From assembly GCF_037975245.1 (NCBI RefSeq), contig NC_092568.1, forward strand, positions 31,077,501 to 31,141,500: a DNA stretch of 64,000 nt, given 5' to 3'. The DNA is from Apostichopus japonicus. Its lineage: Eukaryota; Echinodermata; Holothuroidea; Aspidochirotida; Stichopodidae. The notes beneath the pieces were generated by a model, which saw only the letters and a list, made by a program, of their open reading frames with translations, did no database searches and was not told where the DNA came from. Positions 55,501 to 62,426 of the stretch are shown piece after piece; position 1 is the stretch's first letter, and the number at the start of each line of letters is the position of its first letter. The translations under genes and the position numbers were made by a program.

Positions 55501-56904
55501 TGTTTCAAACGATCATACACAGTAAGTCAATGGCGCTTCTCCATTGACTTAAGTACATGTTGTGGTTGTGCTTGTAGTGAGAATCAAAAGCACGGAAAAA
55601 TACAATCTTTTATTTGGAACGTCATAATCGATTCCAAATAATCGGTAGCGCAATGGATTTTGCCGATGCCGATTATTTACCAATTGTCTGATAATTGGCC
55701 CGATGCAGATTATGTAACCTCTTATCGGTCGAACACTATTTTTTACAAAACATAGTAAAATATGTGAAGTAACATGATACACTCATACAATAATGGGATG
55801 AACTTATCATGCAACTTCATTAGAATACCACGATTTGGTGTAGCTACTTTGGGCCAAATGCAGCACTTGGCTACAAAACTAGATAAATAAGACACACCTC
55901 TGTGATTTCATCAGACAGTATGTAGGTAAACCAAAGGCCGACTGTCCGTCAGTTTATCAGTAGCAATAGGGCCTACATACCAGTACATTGCAATAAAATC
56001 CTGGAAGCTTACTAGAAATAAACTAATGAAAACAAGCCTCAAGCTACTTCCAAAATGTTCCTTAGGCCTAGTTCTAATTGGTTAGTGTAGTTATCTTCAG
56101 AAGTTATATCTCATCATTCTGTCACTACTACTAATTGTAATATTAAGACTAAAACTTTCCAAGAGAAATCAGAAAACAAGTTCAACTTCTGGCTTGCAAC
56201 AGAAAGTATTCCCATTAGTATTGAGCATATGTAATTTTTGGTAATGTCTATTTTGTTACGATCCGGCTCAACAGCTGTTATCTACTACTACAACTAGCAA
56301 AGTAAGCTAGCCTACTGCCAAACTTCCATAAGCTTAGAAATATGCATAGGCTCTAGTCTGGGGGCAAGTATGTATTTGTATGTATGTATTTTAGATCCTC
56401 CTGCAAGCAGGAACTCATGAAGAAGCTTCGTTGGCTTATCAAAGCCGCAAGCTGACCGAAGTTTGTCTCTTACGTTCATATTTAACGTCCATGATTATGA
56501 ATTGTCAATTGTCAACAACTCTTTAACTGGACAACATACATTAATGAGTGATCCTACTGTAGAATAGTTTACTAATTAATACAAGTCAAAGATCTTCACC
56601 TGTCGTTTTATACATATATATCGCATAATTCAGAAGGCCTTGCATTCATTAGTGATGCTGAACATTTAATTTTGTGTCACAAAGGGGCGGTTTCACTAAT
56701 CACAGATAAATTTAGGCCAAGCACTAACAACACATAACAGTACAGGCTAAGTAAGGCCTAAGCTAGGCTGTGTTACTGTAACTTGTAAGGCCTATTCAGT
56801 ATGGGCCGTAGTCACTCAGTCTGGGTGAGTATTGTAATTTCTCAATAAGATACCTTAGCGTATTCTTGGGCGAGCTTTTGATATTTCTGTTGTAAATCTG
56901 CCAT
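34419..56904 (-). CDS. ppp1r21: PPP1R21 orthologue, 16 coding exons, C-terminal end not found
   Basis: Protein phosphatase 1 regulatory subunit 21 (KLRAQ1) is a coiled-coil protein of early endosomes. In vertebrates it is subunit Fy-2 of the FERRY complex (with TBCK and others), a Rab5 effector that links mRNAs to endosomes, and it is also listed as a PP1 partner. I rebuilt it by hand: 16 minus-strand exons with AG acceptors and GT donors, all in phase, about 710 codons against 780 residues in human. Co-linear landmarks are the start MADLQQKYQKLAQEYAK, the NQVLK block, NFHTYTEQR, LHENA.YLRP, ILPYQL..SLEEEC, LEHQLPTATQKL, ESVPYE and EKEHWLLEAQL. The start ATG at 56904 has A at -3 and G at +4. 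Residues about 1-190 and 595-615 are predicted coiled coil, with an all-helical middle domain. The final exon(s) with the TTKRSYEDQ segment were not located. Identity is secure; exact borders are by eye. Confidence 0.93.
35500..35560. repeat. Fragment of the GACCTTTGACC dispersed repeat (intron 15)
   Basis: AAATTGACCTTTGACCTTCA then ACACCAAATCAATGGGATC. A short relic of the family in the long intron before ppp1r21 exon 16. Confidence 0.5.
37366..37816. repeat. ~55-60-bp minisatellite in ppp1r21 intron 15
   Basis: About six units of CTATGNTATGGTAAGTTGTG plus CTGCCTAAAGCCTTGCCTTA and CACAAAATTGT, four at 37366-37590 and two at 37725-37816. The gap holds a C-run and unrelated sequence. Confidence 0.85.
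37935..38075 (-). CDS. ppp1r21: ppp1r21 exon 15 (47 codons)
   Basis: Low-complexity linker: KNDEMQDQLMQLMAGQPLPS, then PQEEPPNVPKYQGQKEKK and GPPTQ. The vertebrate counterpart is also poorly conserved, so the call rests on open phase-0 frame, splice sites (CTGCAG|AAA, CAG|GTAAAT) and position. Confidence 0.8.
38851..38868. repeat. (TA)n microsatellite
   Basis: Short alternating AT run in intron 14. Confidence 0.7.
39385..39885. repeat. ~190-210-bp diverged tandem repeat in ppp1r21 intron 14
   Basis: CTTACAACAGTCCCTGTA / CCTACAAGAGTCCCTGTA / CTTACAAGAGTCCCTGTA recurs at about 39404, 39612 and 39818. Associated G-runs and TTTGATCTAAGGAATCACA are also repeated. Confidence 0.8.
40045..40239 (-). 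CDS. ppp1r21: ppp1r21 exon 14 (65 codons)
   Basis: Begins SCPESVPYETAVKEHKVLIS and contains EKEHWLLEAQLIQMKLEQE, matching vertebrate LESVPYEEAL and EKEHWMLEAQLAKIKLE. Second coiled-coil block. Acceptor GACAG|TCG, donor AAG|GTACAT, phase 0. Confidence 0.94.
40866..40945. repeat. Two short minisatellites
   Basis: GGTGCTATGT occurs three times and CGGCTTAATTCAATCTAACC twice in tandem, in intron 13. Confidence 0.85.
41988..42149 (-). CDS. ppp1r21: ppp1r21 exon 13 (54 codons)
   Basis: Begins LAKFLSNNQEFFATPIEF and ends RQRAVAYMVGLNR, matching vertebrate FSNNLDYFIASL and KKKAAAYMKSLRK. Acceptor CTCAG|TTG after a strong pyrimidine tract, donor AGG|GTAAGA, phase 0. Confidence 0.93.
42349..42430. 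repeat. Short repeat fragment with CGAAACGTCAGG
   Basis: GGGAACGAAACGTCAGGCTC shares the 12-mer CGAAACGTCAGG with both arms of the hairpin at 55302-55348. Likely the end of a dispersed element; family not determined. Confidence 0.4.
42485..43183. repeat. 105-bp satellite, about 6.6 units, in ppp1r21 intron 12
   Basis: GTTGTAACTTTGTGTCTACT occurs at 42511, 42616, 42721, 42826, 42931, 43036 and 43141, exactly 105 bp apart. Units are almost identical. Because 105 is a multiple of three, one plus-strand frame stays open across 161 codons (42717-43202); this is a property of the repeat, not evidence of a protein. Confidence 0.95.
43184..43370 (+). mobile_element. 3' tail of a non-LTR retrotransposon or SINE, inserted in the satellite
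   Basis: Sequence with TAGAAGACTTCCTTTCACCT, TTGCACGTGAAAAAACAAAA and a tail of AATCAAATCAAAT units. It interrupts a 105-bp unit, which resumes at ATTCACACATGACTGGATAC (43369). A related tail occurs twice at 60600-60880. The family (CR1/L2-like tails behave so) is an inference. Confidence 0.6.
44038..44154 (-). CDS. ppp1r21: ppp1r21 exon 12 (39 codons)
   Basis: Contains LEHQLPTATQKLKTTDECVV, nearly identical to vertebrate IEHELPTATQKLITTNDCIL, then SSLISLVTSSGK. The acceptor TCCAAG|AGC is chosen because it keeps phase 0 with exon 11; the nearer GATAG site would break the frame. Donor AAG|GTCAGC. Confidence 0.88.
44270..44705. repeat. Degenerate short repeats around AACACTGTTGC, intron 11
   Basis: More than ten variants of GAACACTGTTGCTGTTCAAA spaced 20-45 bp apart; some are inverted (GCAACAATGTTG). 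An old diverged minisatellite. Confidence 0.7.
45191..45470 (-). CDS. ppp1r21: ppp1r21 exon 11 (280 nt)
   Basis: Starts by completing serine and continues LEEECAIS, then NMDVHSSFKKMASALVALES and SNYPGIFKKFAE, and ends KINDLK. It is the largest exon found and aligns along its length with the vertebrate SLEEEC...HYSQK helical region. Donor AAG|GTAGGG, phase 0. Confidence 0.93.
45575..45870. repeat. Tandem duplication ~205 bp, intron 10
   Basis: GTAAAAAGAATGCAGAAAGC (45590) and GTAAAAAGAATGAAGAAAGC (45792), each followed by ACAGGAAGCACATCTTA. Confidence 0.75.
46481..46569 (-). CDS. ppp1r21: ppp1r21 exon 10 (29 codons + 2 nt)
   Basis: Begins ETAVELGEVAANFSKYV and ends ETILPYQLL, matching vertebrate KILPYQLKS. 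Acceptor GGTAG|GAA; the donor AG|GTTAGT leaves two bases of a serine codon. Confidence 0.9.
46668..46891. repeat. 56-bp minisatellite x4 carrying splice-donor copies, intron 9
   Basis: Units start at 46668, 46724, 46780 and 46836 (CCAGCATATACACGGTACTC). Read on the gene strand, each unit contains CTCTGGTGAGTACC, a near-ideal 5' splice site, 110-320 bp upstream of exon 10. Confidence 0.92.
47494..47595 (-). CDS. ppp1r21: ppp1r21 exon 9 (34 codons)
   Basis: Reads FCNHLHENAAYLRPIEKAF and ends DDTLTTL, matching vertebrate YLHENASYVRPLEEG. Acceptor CCTCAG|TTT, donor CTG|GTAAGT, phase 0. Confidence 0.92.
47645..47960 (-). mobile_element. tRNA-derived SINE in ppp1r21 intron 8
   Basis: On the minus strand a tRNA-like head starts near 47960: A-box-like TGGTCAACTGGTTAAGG and B box GGTTCGAGTCC. 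A body follows with TGGGCAAGGCACTTTATCTC, CATTGCCTCTCTTCACCCAG and GCGCCTTGAGCACCGTTATC, then a 3' end near CTCAATGTTACATTATTAAC. This organisation, same-sense with the host gene, is typical of tRNA SINEs of marine invertebrates. Confidence 0.82.
48841..48993 (-). CDS. ppp1r21: ppp1r21 exon 8 (51 codons)
   Basis: Contains the segment LVGQALTMVKELCAGLSNFH and then TYTEQR. The nonamer NFHTYTEQR is identical to the vertebrate protein. Acceptor TTGCAG|AAA, donor AAA|GTGAGT, phase 0. Confidence 0.95.
49318..49370 (-). CDS. ppp1r21: ppp1r21 exon 7 (53 nt)
   Basis: With the carried G it reads GLNELNSFNVPTHDRKHQ, matching vertebrate YNALNVPLHNRRHQ. Acceptor CAACAG|GTC, donor CAG|GTAATA, ends in phase 0. 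Confidence 0.88.
49725..50112. repeat. Tandem duplication ~180-bp, diverged, intron 6
   Basis: TCCAAATGATTGT, AAACTTGTGTCT, CTAAGAGTTGCAACT and CACTTTGATCCC occur in the same order at 49782-49895 and 49945-50055, with a third start near 50095. Confidence 0.8.
50160..50286 (-). CDS. ppp1r21: ppp1r21 exon 6 (42 codons + 1 nt)
   Basis: Reads VQSSTLTAAQCSDELTRVQ and then ends INNKLPFNDT, matching vertebrate INEKVPFNDT. Acceptor TGTAG|GTT; the donor ACAG|GTTAGT splits a glycine codon after its first base. Confidence 0.9.
50482..50852. mobile_element. MITE with GGTGCGTCGGTATA ends, intron 5
   Basis: 371 bp with terminal inverted repeats GGTGCGTCGGTATA, and internal inverted GGGTATACC/GGTATACTGGGTATT motifs. 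No target duplication is clear. End sequence and size resemble short hAT-type MITEs; class uncertain. Confidence 0.7.
51470..51661 (-). CDS. ppp1r21: ppp1r21 exon 5 (64 codons)
   Basis: Coiled coil from LNDGSEQHVQ through HQSVLEGLKREHQETVERLQ to KARLEIKVQNQEKV, co-linear with vertebrate HQAVVDGLTRKYMETIEKLQ. The donor is most likely GTG|GTGAGA; one codon earlier is possible in the same phase. Confidence 0.92.
52665..52763 (-). CDS. ppp1r21: ppp1r21 exon 4 (33 codons)
   Basis: Begins VRGDDHHISDP and ends LRSKIEEIAKLHQK, equivalent to the vertebrate LQKKIEENERLH region. Acceptor GAACAG|GTG, donor AAG|GTCTCA, phase 0. The first part is poorly conserved. Confidence 0.85.
53340..53352. repeat. 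(TA)n microsatellite
   Basis: Short TA run in intron 3. Confidence 0.6.
53634..53780 (-). CDS. ppp1r21: ppp1r21 exon 3 (49 codons)
   Basis: Coiled-coil segment from DAIKERDLKIRK through LNFRNQQLTKKVEGLQEQL to SRGSKNA, matching the vertebrate SLTFRNLQLAKRVELLQDEL block. Acceptor TTTCAG|GAC, donor GCG|GTAAGC, phase 0. Confidence 0.92.
54420..54488 (-). CDS. ppp1r21: ppp1r21 exon 2 (23 codons)
   Basis: Begins with eight A right after the CAG acceptor (K-K-N-E-N-Q-V-L-K) and ends AAG|GTTTGA, phase 0. It has the same length as the human segment (23 residues). The position of the eponymous KLRAQ motif reads K-KKNE here, so the family-naming motif is not conserved although NQVLK is. Confidence 0.88.
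55000..55738. mobile_element. hAT-like non-autonomous element, 739 bp, intron 1
   Basis: Inverted ends TAGTGTTCGA / TCGAACACTA, followed on both sides by CCGATTA/GCCGATGC motifs in opposite orientation. Flanks GTTTATAC and TTTTTTAC agree at 6 of 8 positions, as in an old 8-bp duplication. No transposase is visible. The centre holds a perfect hairpin (55302-55348). Confidence 0.75.
55302..55348. other. Perfect hairpin inside the intron-1 element
   Basis: Arms of about 21 bp (TGGCCTGACGTTTCGATCCT and its exact complement) around a 3-nt loop. On either strand the arm contains CGAAACGTCAGG, also seen at 42370. The lack of any mismatch suggests recent formation or selection. Confidence 0.85.
56854..56904 (-). 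CDS. ppp1r21: ppp1r21 exon 1 (17 codons)
   Basis: Encodes MADLQQKYQKLAQEYAK, nearly the vertebrate N-terminus. The donor is AAG|GTATCT, phase 0. The start is chosen because it is the first ATG, sits in a good context (CACAATGG) and aligns with the family start. Confidence 0.92.
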
Positions 56905-57300
56905 TGTGGATTTGAACTGTGTACGCAGAAATTGAACAACAATTTAGTCCCCGGGACCTGGGGTCATCGGTGTTTTAAGTGCACTGATTTCACGTTTCCG
57001 TACCGGTACCGTGTACTCGCTTACATTGACCATAGATATATATCCAAATTACGTTCGTAATATAATGGTGTATTGTACTAGAAGTCATCGAAGGCAACAG
57101 AACCTGCGTTAGTAGTTGTCCTCAAATTGCTGACAGGCACTGTCACGCTTGCGCTAAGTCGTTTCAGTACTTTTGCCAACTGCCGGTTGGCAGCTCATTC
57201 AATCAACATGAAGTTGATATAGGCTTACTATATTTTCATCAAAGTTAGGATTATACCATGAGCAACTCCCAAGTATGATTTCAGGCAGGGTTGACGTGAG
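56905..57300 (-). promoter_or_regulatory. Probable ppp1r21 5'UTR and promoter region
   Basis: Sequence immediately upstream of the ppp1r21 start codon. It is less AT-rich than its surroundings and carries CpG words and two overlapping GGTACCG/TACCGGTA words near 57000. I see no convincing TATA box at a fixed distance. The assignment rests on position only. Confidence 0.4.
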
Positions 57301-58285
57301 GCTGTGACTGAAACCTGCATTGGGGGAGGGTATAAGGGGGGTTTCCCTCACGTGAACTTAGCAACAGTATAACCAAATGTAAAGAGCGCCATGTAAACTG
57401 CAGACGTGCATCAATGGTTGCAGAACTTGCAGAAGATACCAGTAGTTGTAGGGAAATCATGCCAAGTGGCCACACTCGTCAAGCGACCGTACCTGTGCTT
57501 TCTTATCCCATAATCATTTCCATACTGAAATAACGTTTTCAAATATTAAAAGAATTATTACCGACGAGACTGTACATATTATCAGTCATGAACACATATG
57601 AAATGACTACCGGCACTGAGTATAAGTGGACGTGCTATTCGGTGTTGCGGAAGTGTGGTAGGGGAAATTCCTCTCCCGTATCCCTTAATATATGCAGTTA
57701 AGAACATAATTTCTTTAATTGGGCATCCATAACCGTCATCTTCCACAGTGGCATGTTTATAATTTCCATCTTCAAATCCAACCCTCACTCCACCCCACCC
57801 CATATTGGGGGCAAGTTCCTTTACGTGTTTACCACCACTAAAAACAAGCATAGGAGTGAGAAAGGAAAAGACATCTGAGGTTGGAGAGAGGTCTTCAGCC
57901 CACCCACTCCAAAGGAAAACTAATAATACTTCAACTTAATTCTCCGTCTCCACTATACAGTTCTGTCTCTCTGAGTTTAAAATACTTTCGATAGCTCTTT
58001 TACATGATAGAGCGCGGGAAACTATAAAACAAATTATAGTCAACTTTATCTTTCGCTGATCCTTTCCGGCCCAGAAGATTTCCTTTACAAAAATCAAATG
58101 TAAAATATGTCTTAGTAAAACTACCGTTATAAAAAACAAAGTTTTACACTCGTAATATTCATAGGCGAAAAAGACCATTATTTCAAATAATTTGTTCTTC
58201 TTTCATTATGGGAACTATAACTCATTAGTTTCATTTTACTCATGCGAATTTGAGAATTTCAATTAAAAGAGAAAAATGAAATGGA
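57300..58285. other. Intergenic between ppp1r21 and the tRNA array
   Basis: Apart from the open frame at 57582-57851, AT-rich sequence without recognisable features. The two divergent transcription units are separated by about 1.4 kb. Confidence 0.6.
57582..57851 (-). other. Unrecognised 89-codon open frame, possible exon
   Basis: Reads like protein in its first 55 codons (KHVKELAPNMGWGG, VGFEDGNYKHATVEDDGYGC), with balanced codon use. It is preceded by a plausible acceptor (TGTTTTTAG at about 57840). I know no domain with these words. No donor or partner exon is seen, so it may be a relic exon of a neighbouring gene or chance. Confidence 0.25.
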
Positions 58286-58344
58286 CCCTGTATAGTAAGA
58301 TGGAAGACATCTCTAGGTCGCTGGTTCGATTCCGGCTCGAAGGA
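58286..58344 (+). pseudogene. tRNA-Tyr 3' fragment at the array edge
   Basis: Matches only from the anticodon region (CTGTATAGTAAGATGG) to the CCA-less 3' end (GGCTCGAAGGA). The 5' half is replaced by unrelated sequence, marking the left edge of the array. Confidence 0.85.
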
Positions 58345-58619
58345 TTCCTTTTGCAAAAGTCAAACATTTACCAGTATTTATCGAAGTCATCATCTTGTAG
58401 CTCTATTTCAATAGCATAATGCTCCGGTGAAAACATGCACTATAGATTTAGTTTTTACGATGTAATACCCACACAAACACAATGGAGGGGGGGGGGGGGA
58501 GGGTTGATGACCCTGAAATTCACAACTGATATAGATTGAGTGTGTATGATGTTATTCGAATATTTTAACAATAGGGTCGTAAATTGATGTTATTGATGAG
58601 ATTGCTTAATATCCAGTGT

Positions 58620-58707
58620 CCTTCGATAGCTCAGTTGGTAGAGCGGGAGACTGTACTTAGATGGAAGACATCTCTATAGGTCGCTGGTTCGATTCCGGCT
58701 CGAATGA
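58620..58707 (+). pseudogene. tRNA-Tyr-like copy 1, probably defective
   Basis: 88 nt. Anticodon GTA is present, but base 37 is C instead of G, the variable loop has two extra bases (CTCTATAGG) and the acceptor stem has a mismatch (CGAATGA). Shares all three changes with the copy at 62339. Confidence 0.7.
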
Positions 58708-58987
58708 TTCCTTTTGCAAAAGTCAAACATTTACCAGTATTTATCGACGTCATCAACTAATTGTAGCTCTATTTCAATAGCATTATGCTCCGGTGAAAAC
58801 ATGCACTATAGATTTAGTTTTTACGATGTAATACCCACACAAACACAGTGGAGAGGGGGGAGGGGGGTGTTGACGACCCTGAAATCCACAACTGGCTTAG
58901 ATTTGGTTTGCAAGATGTTCTTCGAATATTTTAACAAAAAAGGGTCGTAAATTGATGTTATTGATGAGATTGCTTAATATTCAGTGT

Positions 58988-59073
58988 CCTTCGATAGCTC
59001 AGTTGGTAGAGCGGGAGACTGTAGTTAGATGGAAGACATCTGTAGGTCGCTGGTTCGATTCCGGCTCGAAGGA
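58988..59073 (+). tRNA. tRNA-Tyr-GTA: tRNA-Tyr(GTA) with 13-nt intron, one stem mismatch
   Basis: 86 nt, intron between positions 37 and 38. The anticodon stem carries G at position 42 (ATCTGTAGG), giving a G28-G42 mismatch. All other stems pair. Confidence 0.75.
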
Positions 59074-59353
59074 TTCCTTTTGCAAAAGTCAAACATTTAC
59101 CAGTATTTATCGACGTCATCAACTAATTGTAGCTCTATTTCAATAGCATTATGCTCCGGTGAAAACATGCACTATAGATTTAGTTTTTACGATGTAATAC
59201 CCACACAAACACAGTGGAGAGGGGGGAGGGGGGTGTTGACGACCCTGAAATCCACAACTGATTTAGATTTGGTTTGCAAGATGTTCTTCGAATATTTTAA
59301 CAAAAAAGGGTCGTAAATTGATGTTATTGATGAGATTGCTTAATATTCAGTGT

Positions 59354-59439
59354 CCTTCGATAGCTCAGTTGGTAGAGCGGGAGACTGTAGTTAGATGGAA
59401 GACATCTGTAGGTCGCTGGTTCGATTCCGGCTCGAAGGA
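59354..59439 (+). tRNA. tRNA-Tyr-GTA: tRNA-Tyr(GTA) with 13-nt intron, one stem mismatch
   Basis: Identical in type to the copy at 58988 (ATCTGTAGG variant). TTTT terminator follows. Confidence 0.75.
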
Positions 59440-59712
59440 TTCCTTTTGCAAAAGTCAAACATTTACCAGTATTTATCGACGTCATCATCTTGTAGCTCTA
59501 TTTCAATAGCATAATGCTCCGGTGAAAACATGCACTATAGATTTAGTTTTTACGATGTAATACCCACACAAACACAGTGGAGGGGGGGGGGGGGGGTTGA
59601 TGACCCTGAAATCCACAACTGATATAGATTGAGTGTGTATGATGTTATTCGAATATTTTAACAAAAGGGTCGTAAATTGATGTTATTGATGAGATTGCTT
59701 AATATTCAGTGT

Positions 59713-59796
59713 CCTTCGATAGCTCAGTTGGTAGAGCGGGAGACTAGTTAGATGGAAGACATCTCTAGGTCGCTGGTTCGATTCCGGCTCGAATGA
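59713..59796 (+). pseudogene. tRNA-Tyr copy lacking an intact anticodon
   Basis: 84 nt: two bases are missing in the anticodon loop (GAGACTAGTTAG instead of GAGACTGTAGTTAG) and the acceptor stem has the AATGA variant. It cannot decode tyrosine. Confidence 0.85.
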
Positions 59797-60074
59797 TTCC
59801 TTTTGCAAAAGTCAAACATTTACCAGTATTTATCGACGTCATCAACTAATTGTAGCTCTATTTCAATAGCATTATGCTCCGGTGAAAACATGCACTATAG
59901 ATTTAGTTTTTACGATGTAATACCCACACAAACACAGTGGAGAGGGGGGAAGGGGATGTTGACGACCCTGAAATCCACAACTGATTTAGATTTGGTTTGC
60001 ATCATGTTCTTCGAATATTTTAACAAAATGGTCCTAAATTGATGTTATTGATGAGATTGCTTAATATTCAGTGT

Positions 60075-60160
60075 CCTTCGATAGCTCAGTTGGTAGAGCG
60101 GGAGACTGTAGTTAGATGGAAGACATCTCTAGGTCGCTGGTTCGATTCCGGCTCGAAGGA
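60075..60160 (+). tRNA. tRNA-Tyr-GTA: tRNA-Tyr(GTA) with 13-nt intron, consensus
   Basis: Decodes tyrosine codons TAC/TAT. CCTTCGA/TCGAAGG acceptor, D stem GCTC/GAGC, anticodon stem GGAGA/TCTCT, loop CTGTAG|A interrupted after G37 by TTAGATGGAAGAC, T stem GCTGG/CCGGC with loop TTCGATT, discriminator A. A box TAGCTCAGTTGG and B box GGTTCGATTCC are intact. TTTT lies 5 nt past the 3' end. Tyr tRNA genes typically carry an intron at this site in eukaryotes. Confidence 0.95.
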
Positions 60161-60164
60161 TTCC

Positions 60165-60168
60165 TTTT
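60165..60168 (+). terminator. Pol III terminator, representative of the array
   Basis: TTTT, 5 nt after the tRNA 3' end. The same TTCCTTTT follows all 15 copies and the 3' fragment, so each unit can terminate independently. Confidence 0.8.
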
Positions 60169-60438
60169 GCAAAAGTCAAACATTTACCAGTATTTATCGA
60201 CGTCATCAACTAATTGTAGCTCTATTTCAATAGCATTATGCTCCGGTGAAAACATGCACTGTAGATTTAGTTTTTACGATGTAATACCCACACAAACACA
60301 GTGGAGAGGGGGGAAGGGGATGTTGACGACCCTGAAATCCACAACTGATTTAGATTTGGATTGCATCATGTTCTTCGAATATTTTAACAGAAGGGTCCTA
60401 AATTGATGTTATTGATGAGATTGCTTAATATTCAGTGT

Positions 60439-60524
60439 CCTTCGATAGCTCAGTTGGTAGAGCGGGAGACTGTAGTTAGATGGAAGACATCTCTAGGTCG
60501 CTGGTTCGATTCCGGCTCGAAGGA
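60439..60524 (+). tRNA. tRNA-Tyr-GTA: tRNA-Tyr(GTA) with 13-nt intron, consensus
   Basis: Same as the consensus copy at 60075. Its downstream spacer is cut short and replaced by a duplicated retroelement tail (60580-60880). Confidence 0.94.
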
Positions 60525-60579
60525 TTCCTTTTGCAAAAGTCAAACATTTACCAGTATTTATCGATGTCATGAACTTGTT

Positions 60580-60880
60580 TTGTTAAGCCTGTATTGTTAA
60601 GCTTGTTTTGTTAAGTCATCAACTGTTTTGTTAAGCCAGCATAGGCTTTTCAGAAGACTTCCATTCACATTGTAAAATGTATGTGAAAAAAACAAATAAA
60701 TGAATGAATGAAATTGATGTTATTGATGAGATTGCTTAATATAGGCTTGTTTTGTTAAGTCATCAACTGTTTTGTTAAGCCAGCATAGGCTTTTCAGAAG
60801 ACTTCCATTCACATTGTAAAATGTATGTGAAAAAACAAATAAATGAATGAATGAAGTTGATGTTATTGATGAGATTGCTT
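60580..60880 (+). mobile_element. Duplicated retroelement tail in the tRNA array
   Basis: Two tandem ~144-bp copies, each with TTTTGTTAAGCCAGCATAGG, TTTTCAGAAGACTTCCATTC and GTGAAAAAACAAATAAATGA, then the array's own GATGTTATTGATGAGATTGC. Related to the tail at 43184-43370. The element inserted once and was then duplicated together with array sequence. Confidence 0.7.
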
Positions 60881-60892
60881 TATATTCAGTGT

Positions 60893-60978
60893 CCTTCGAT
60901 AGCTCAGTTGGTAGAGCGGGAGACTGTAGTTAGATGGAAGACATCTCTAGGTCGCTGGTTCGATTCCGGCTCGAAGGA
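60893..60978 (+). tRNA. tRNA-Tyr-GTA: tRNA-Tyr(GTA) with 13-nt intron, consensus
   Basis: Consensus copy; the first tRNA after the retroelement tail. The upstream box differs slightly (TTTATATTCAGTGT instead of TTAATATTCAGTGT). Confidence 0.94.
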
Positions 60979-61255
60979 TTCCTTTTGCAAAAGTCAAACA
61001 TTTACCAGTATTTATCGACGTCATCAACTAATTGTAGCTCTATTTCAATAGCATTATGCTCCGGTGAAAACATGCACTGTAGATTTAGTTTTTACGATGT
61101 AATACCCACACAAACACAGTGGAGAGGGGGGAAGGGATGTTGACGACCCTGAAATCCACAACTGATTTAGATTTGGTTTGCATCATGTTCTTCGAATATT
61201 TTAACAAAATGGTCCTAAATTCATGTTATTGATGAGATTGCTTAATATTCAGTGT

Positions 61256-61341
61256 CCTTCGATAGCTCAGTTGGTAGAGCGGGAGACTGTAGTTAGATGG
61301 AAGACATCTCTAGGTCGCTGGTTCGATTCCGGCTCGAAGGA
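61256..61341 (+). tRNA. tRNA-Tyr-GTA: tRNA-Tyr(GTA) with 13-nt intron, consensus
   Basis: All stems pair, intron as in the other copies, TTTT terminator downstream. Confidence 0.94.
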
Positions 61342-61615
61342 TTCCTTTTGCAAAAGTCAAACATTTACCAGTATTTATCGACGTCATCAACTAATTGTAG
61401 CTCTATTTCAATAGCATTATGCTCTGGTGAAAACATGCACTATAGATTTAGTTTTTACGATGTAATACCCACACAAACACAGTGGAGAGGGGGGGGGGGT
61501 TGACGACCCTGAAATCCACAACTGATTTAGATTTGGTTTGCAAGATGTTCTTCGAATATTTTAACAATAGGGTCCTAAATTCATGTTATTGATGAGATTG
61601 GTTAATATTCAGTGT

Positions 61616-61701
61616 CCTTCGATAGCTCAGTTGGTAGAGCGGGAGACTGTAGTTAGATGGAAGACATCTCTAGGTCGCTGGTTCGATTCCGGCTCGAATG
61701 A
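61616..61701 (+). tRNA. tRNA-Tyr-GTA: tRNA-Tyr(GTA), one acceptor mismatch
   Basis: Anticodon and intron are intact, but position 71 is T (CGAATGA), leaving C2 unpaired. Function uncertain. Confidence 0.7.
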
Positions 61702-61977
61702 TTCCTTTTGCAAAGTCAAACATTTACCAGTATTTATCGACGTCATCAACTTGTAGCTCTATTTCAATAGCATTATGCTCCGGTGAAAACATGCACTGTA
61801 GATTTAGTTTTTACGATGTAATACCCACACAAACACAGTGGAGAGGGGGGAAGGGGATATTGACGACCCTGAAATCCACAACTGATTTAGATTTGGTTTG
61901 CAAGATGTTCTTCGAATATTTTAACAAAAAAGGGTCGTAAATTGATGTTATTGGTGAGATTGCTTAATATTCAGTGT

Positions 61978-62063
61978 CCTTCGATAGCTCAGTTGGTAGA
62001 GCGGGAGACTGTAGTTAGATGGAAGACATCTCTAGGTCGCTGGTTCGATTCCGGCTCGAAGGA
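61978..62063 (+). tRNA. tRNA-Tyr-GTA: tRNA-Tyr(GTA) with 13-nt intron, consensus
   Basis: Consensus copy. It lies just before the start of the second higher-order repeat. Confidence 0.94.
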
Positions 62064-62338
62064 TTCCTTTTGCAAAGTCAAACATTTACCAGTTTTTATC
62101 GACGTCATCAACTTGTAGCTCTATTTCAATAGCATTATGTTCCGGTGAAAACATGCACTGTAGATTTAGTTTTTACGATGTAATACCCACACAAACACAA
62201 TGGAGGGGGGGGGGGGGGAGGGTTGATGACCCTGAAATTCACAACTGATATAGATTGAGTGTGTATGATGTTATTCGAATATTTTAACAAAAGGGTCGTA
62301 AATTGATGTTATTGATGAGATTGCTTAATATCCAGTGT

Positions 62339-62426
62339 CCTTCGATAGCTCAGTTGGTAGAGCGGGAGACTGTACTTAGATGGAAGACATCTCTATAGGT
62401 CGCTGGTTCGATTCCGGCTCGAATGA
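62339..62426 (+). pseudogene. tRNA-Tyr-like copy, probably defective (twin of 58620)
   Basis: Same C37, two-base variable-loop insertion and acceptor mismatch as the copy 3,719 bp upstream. Confidence 0.7.
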
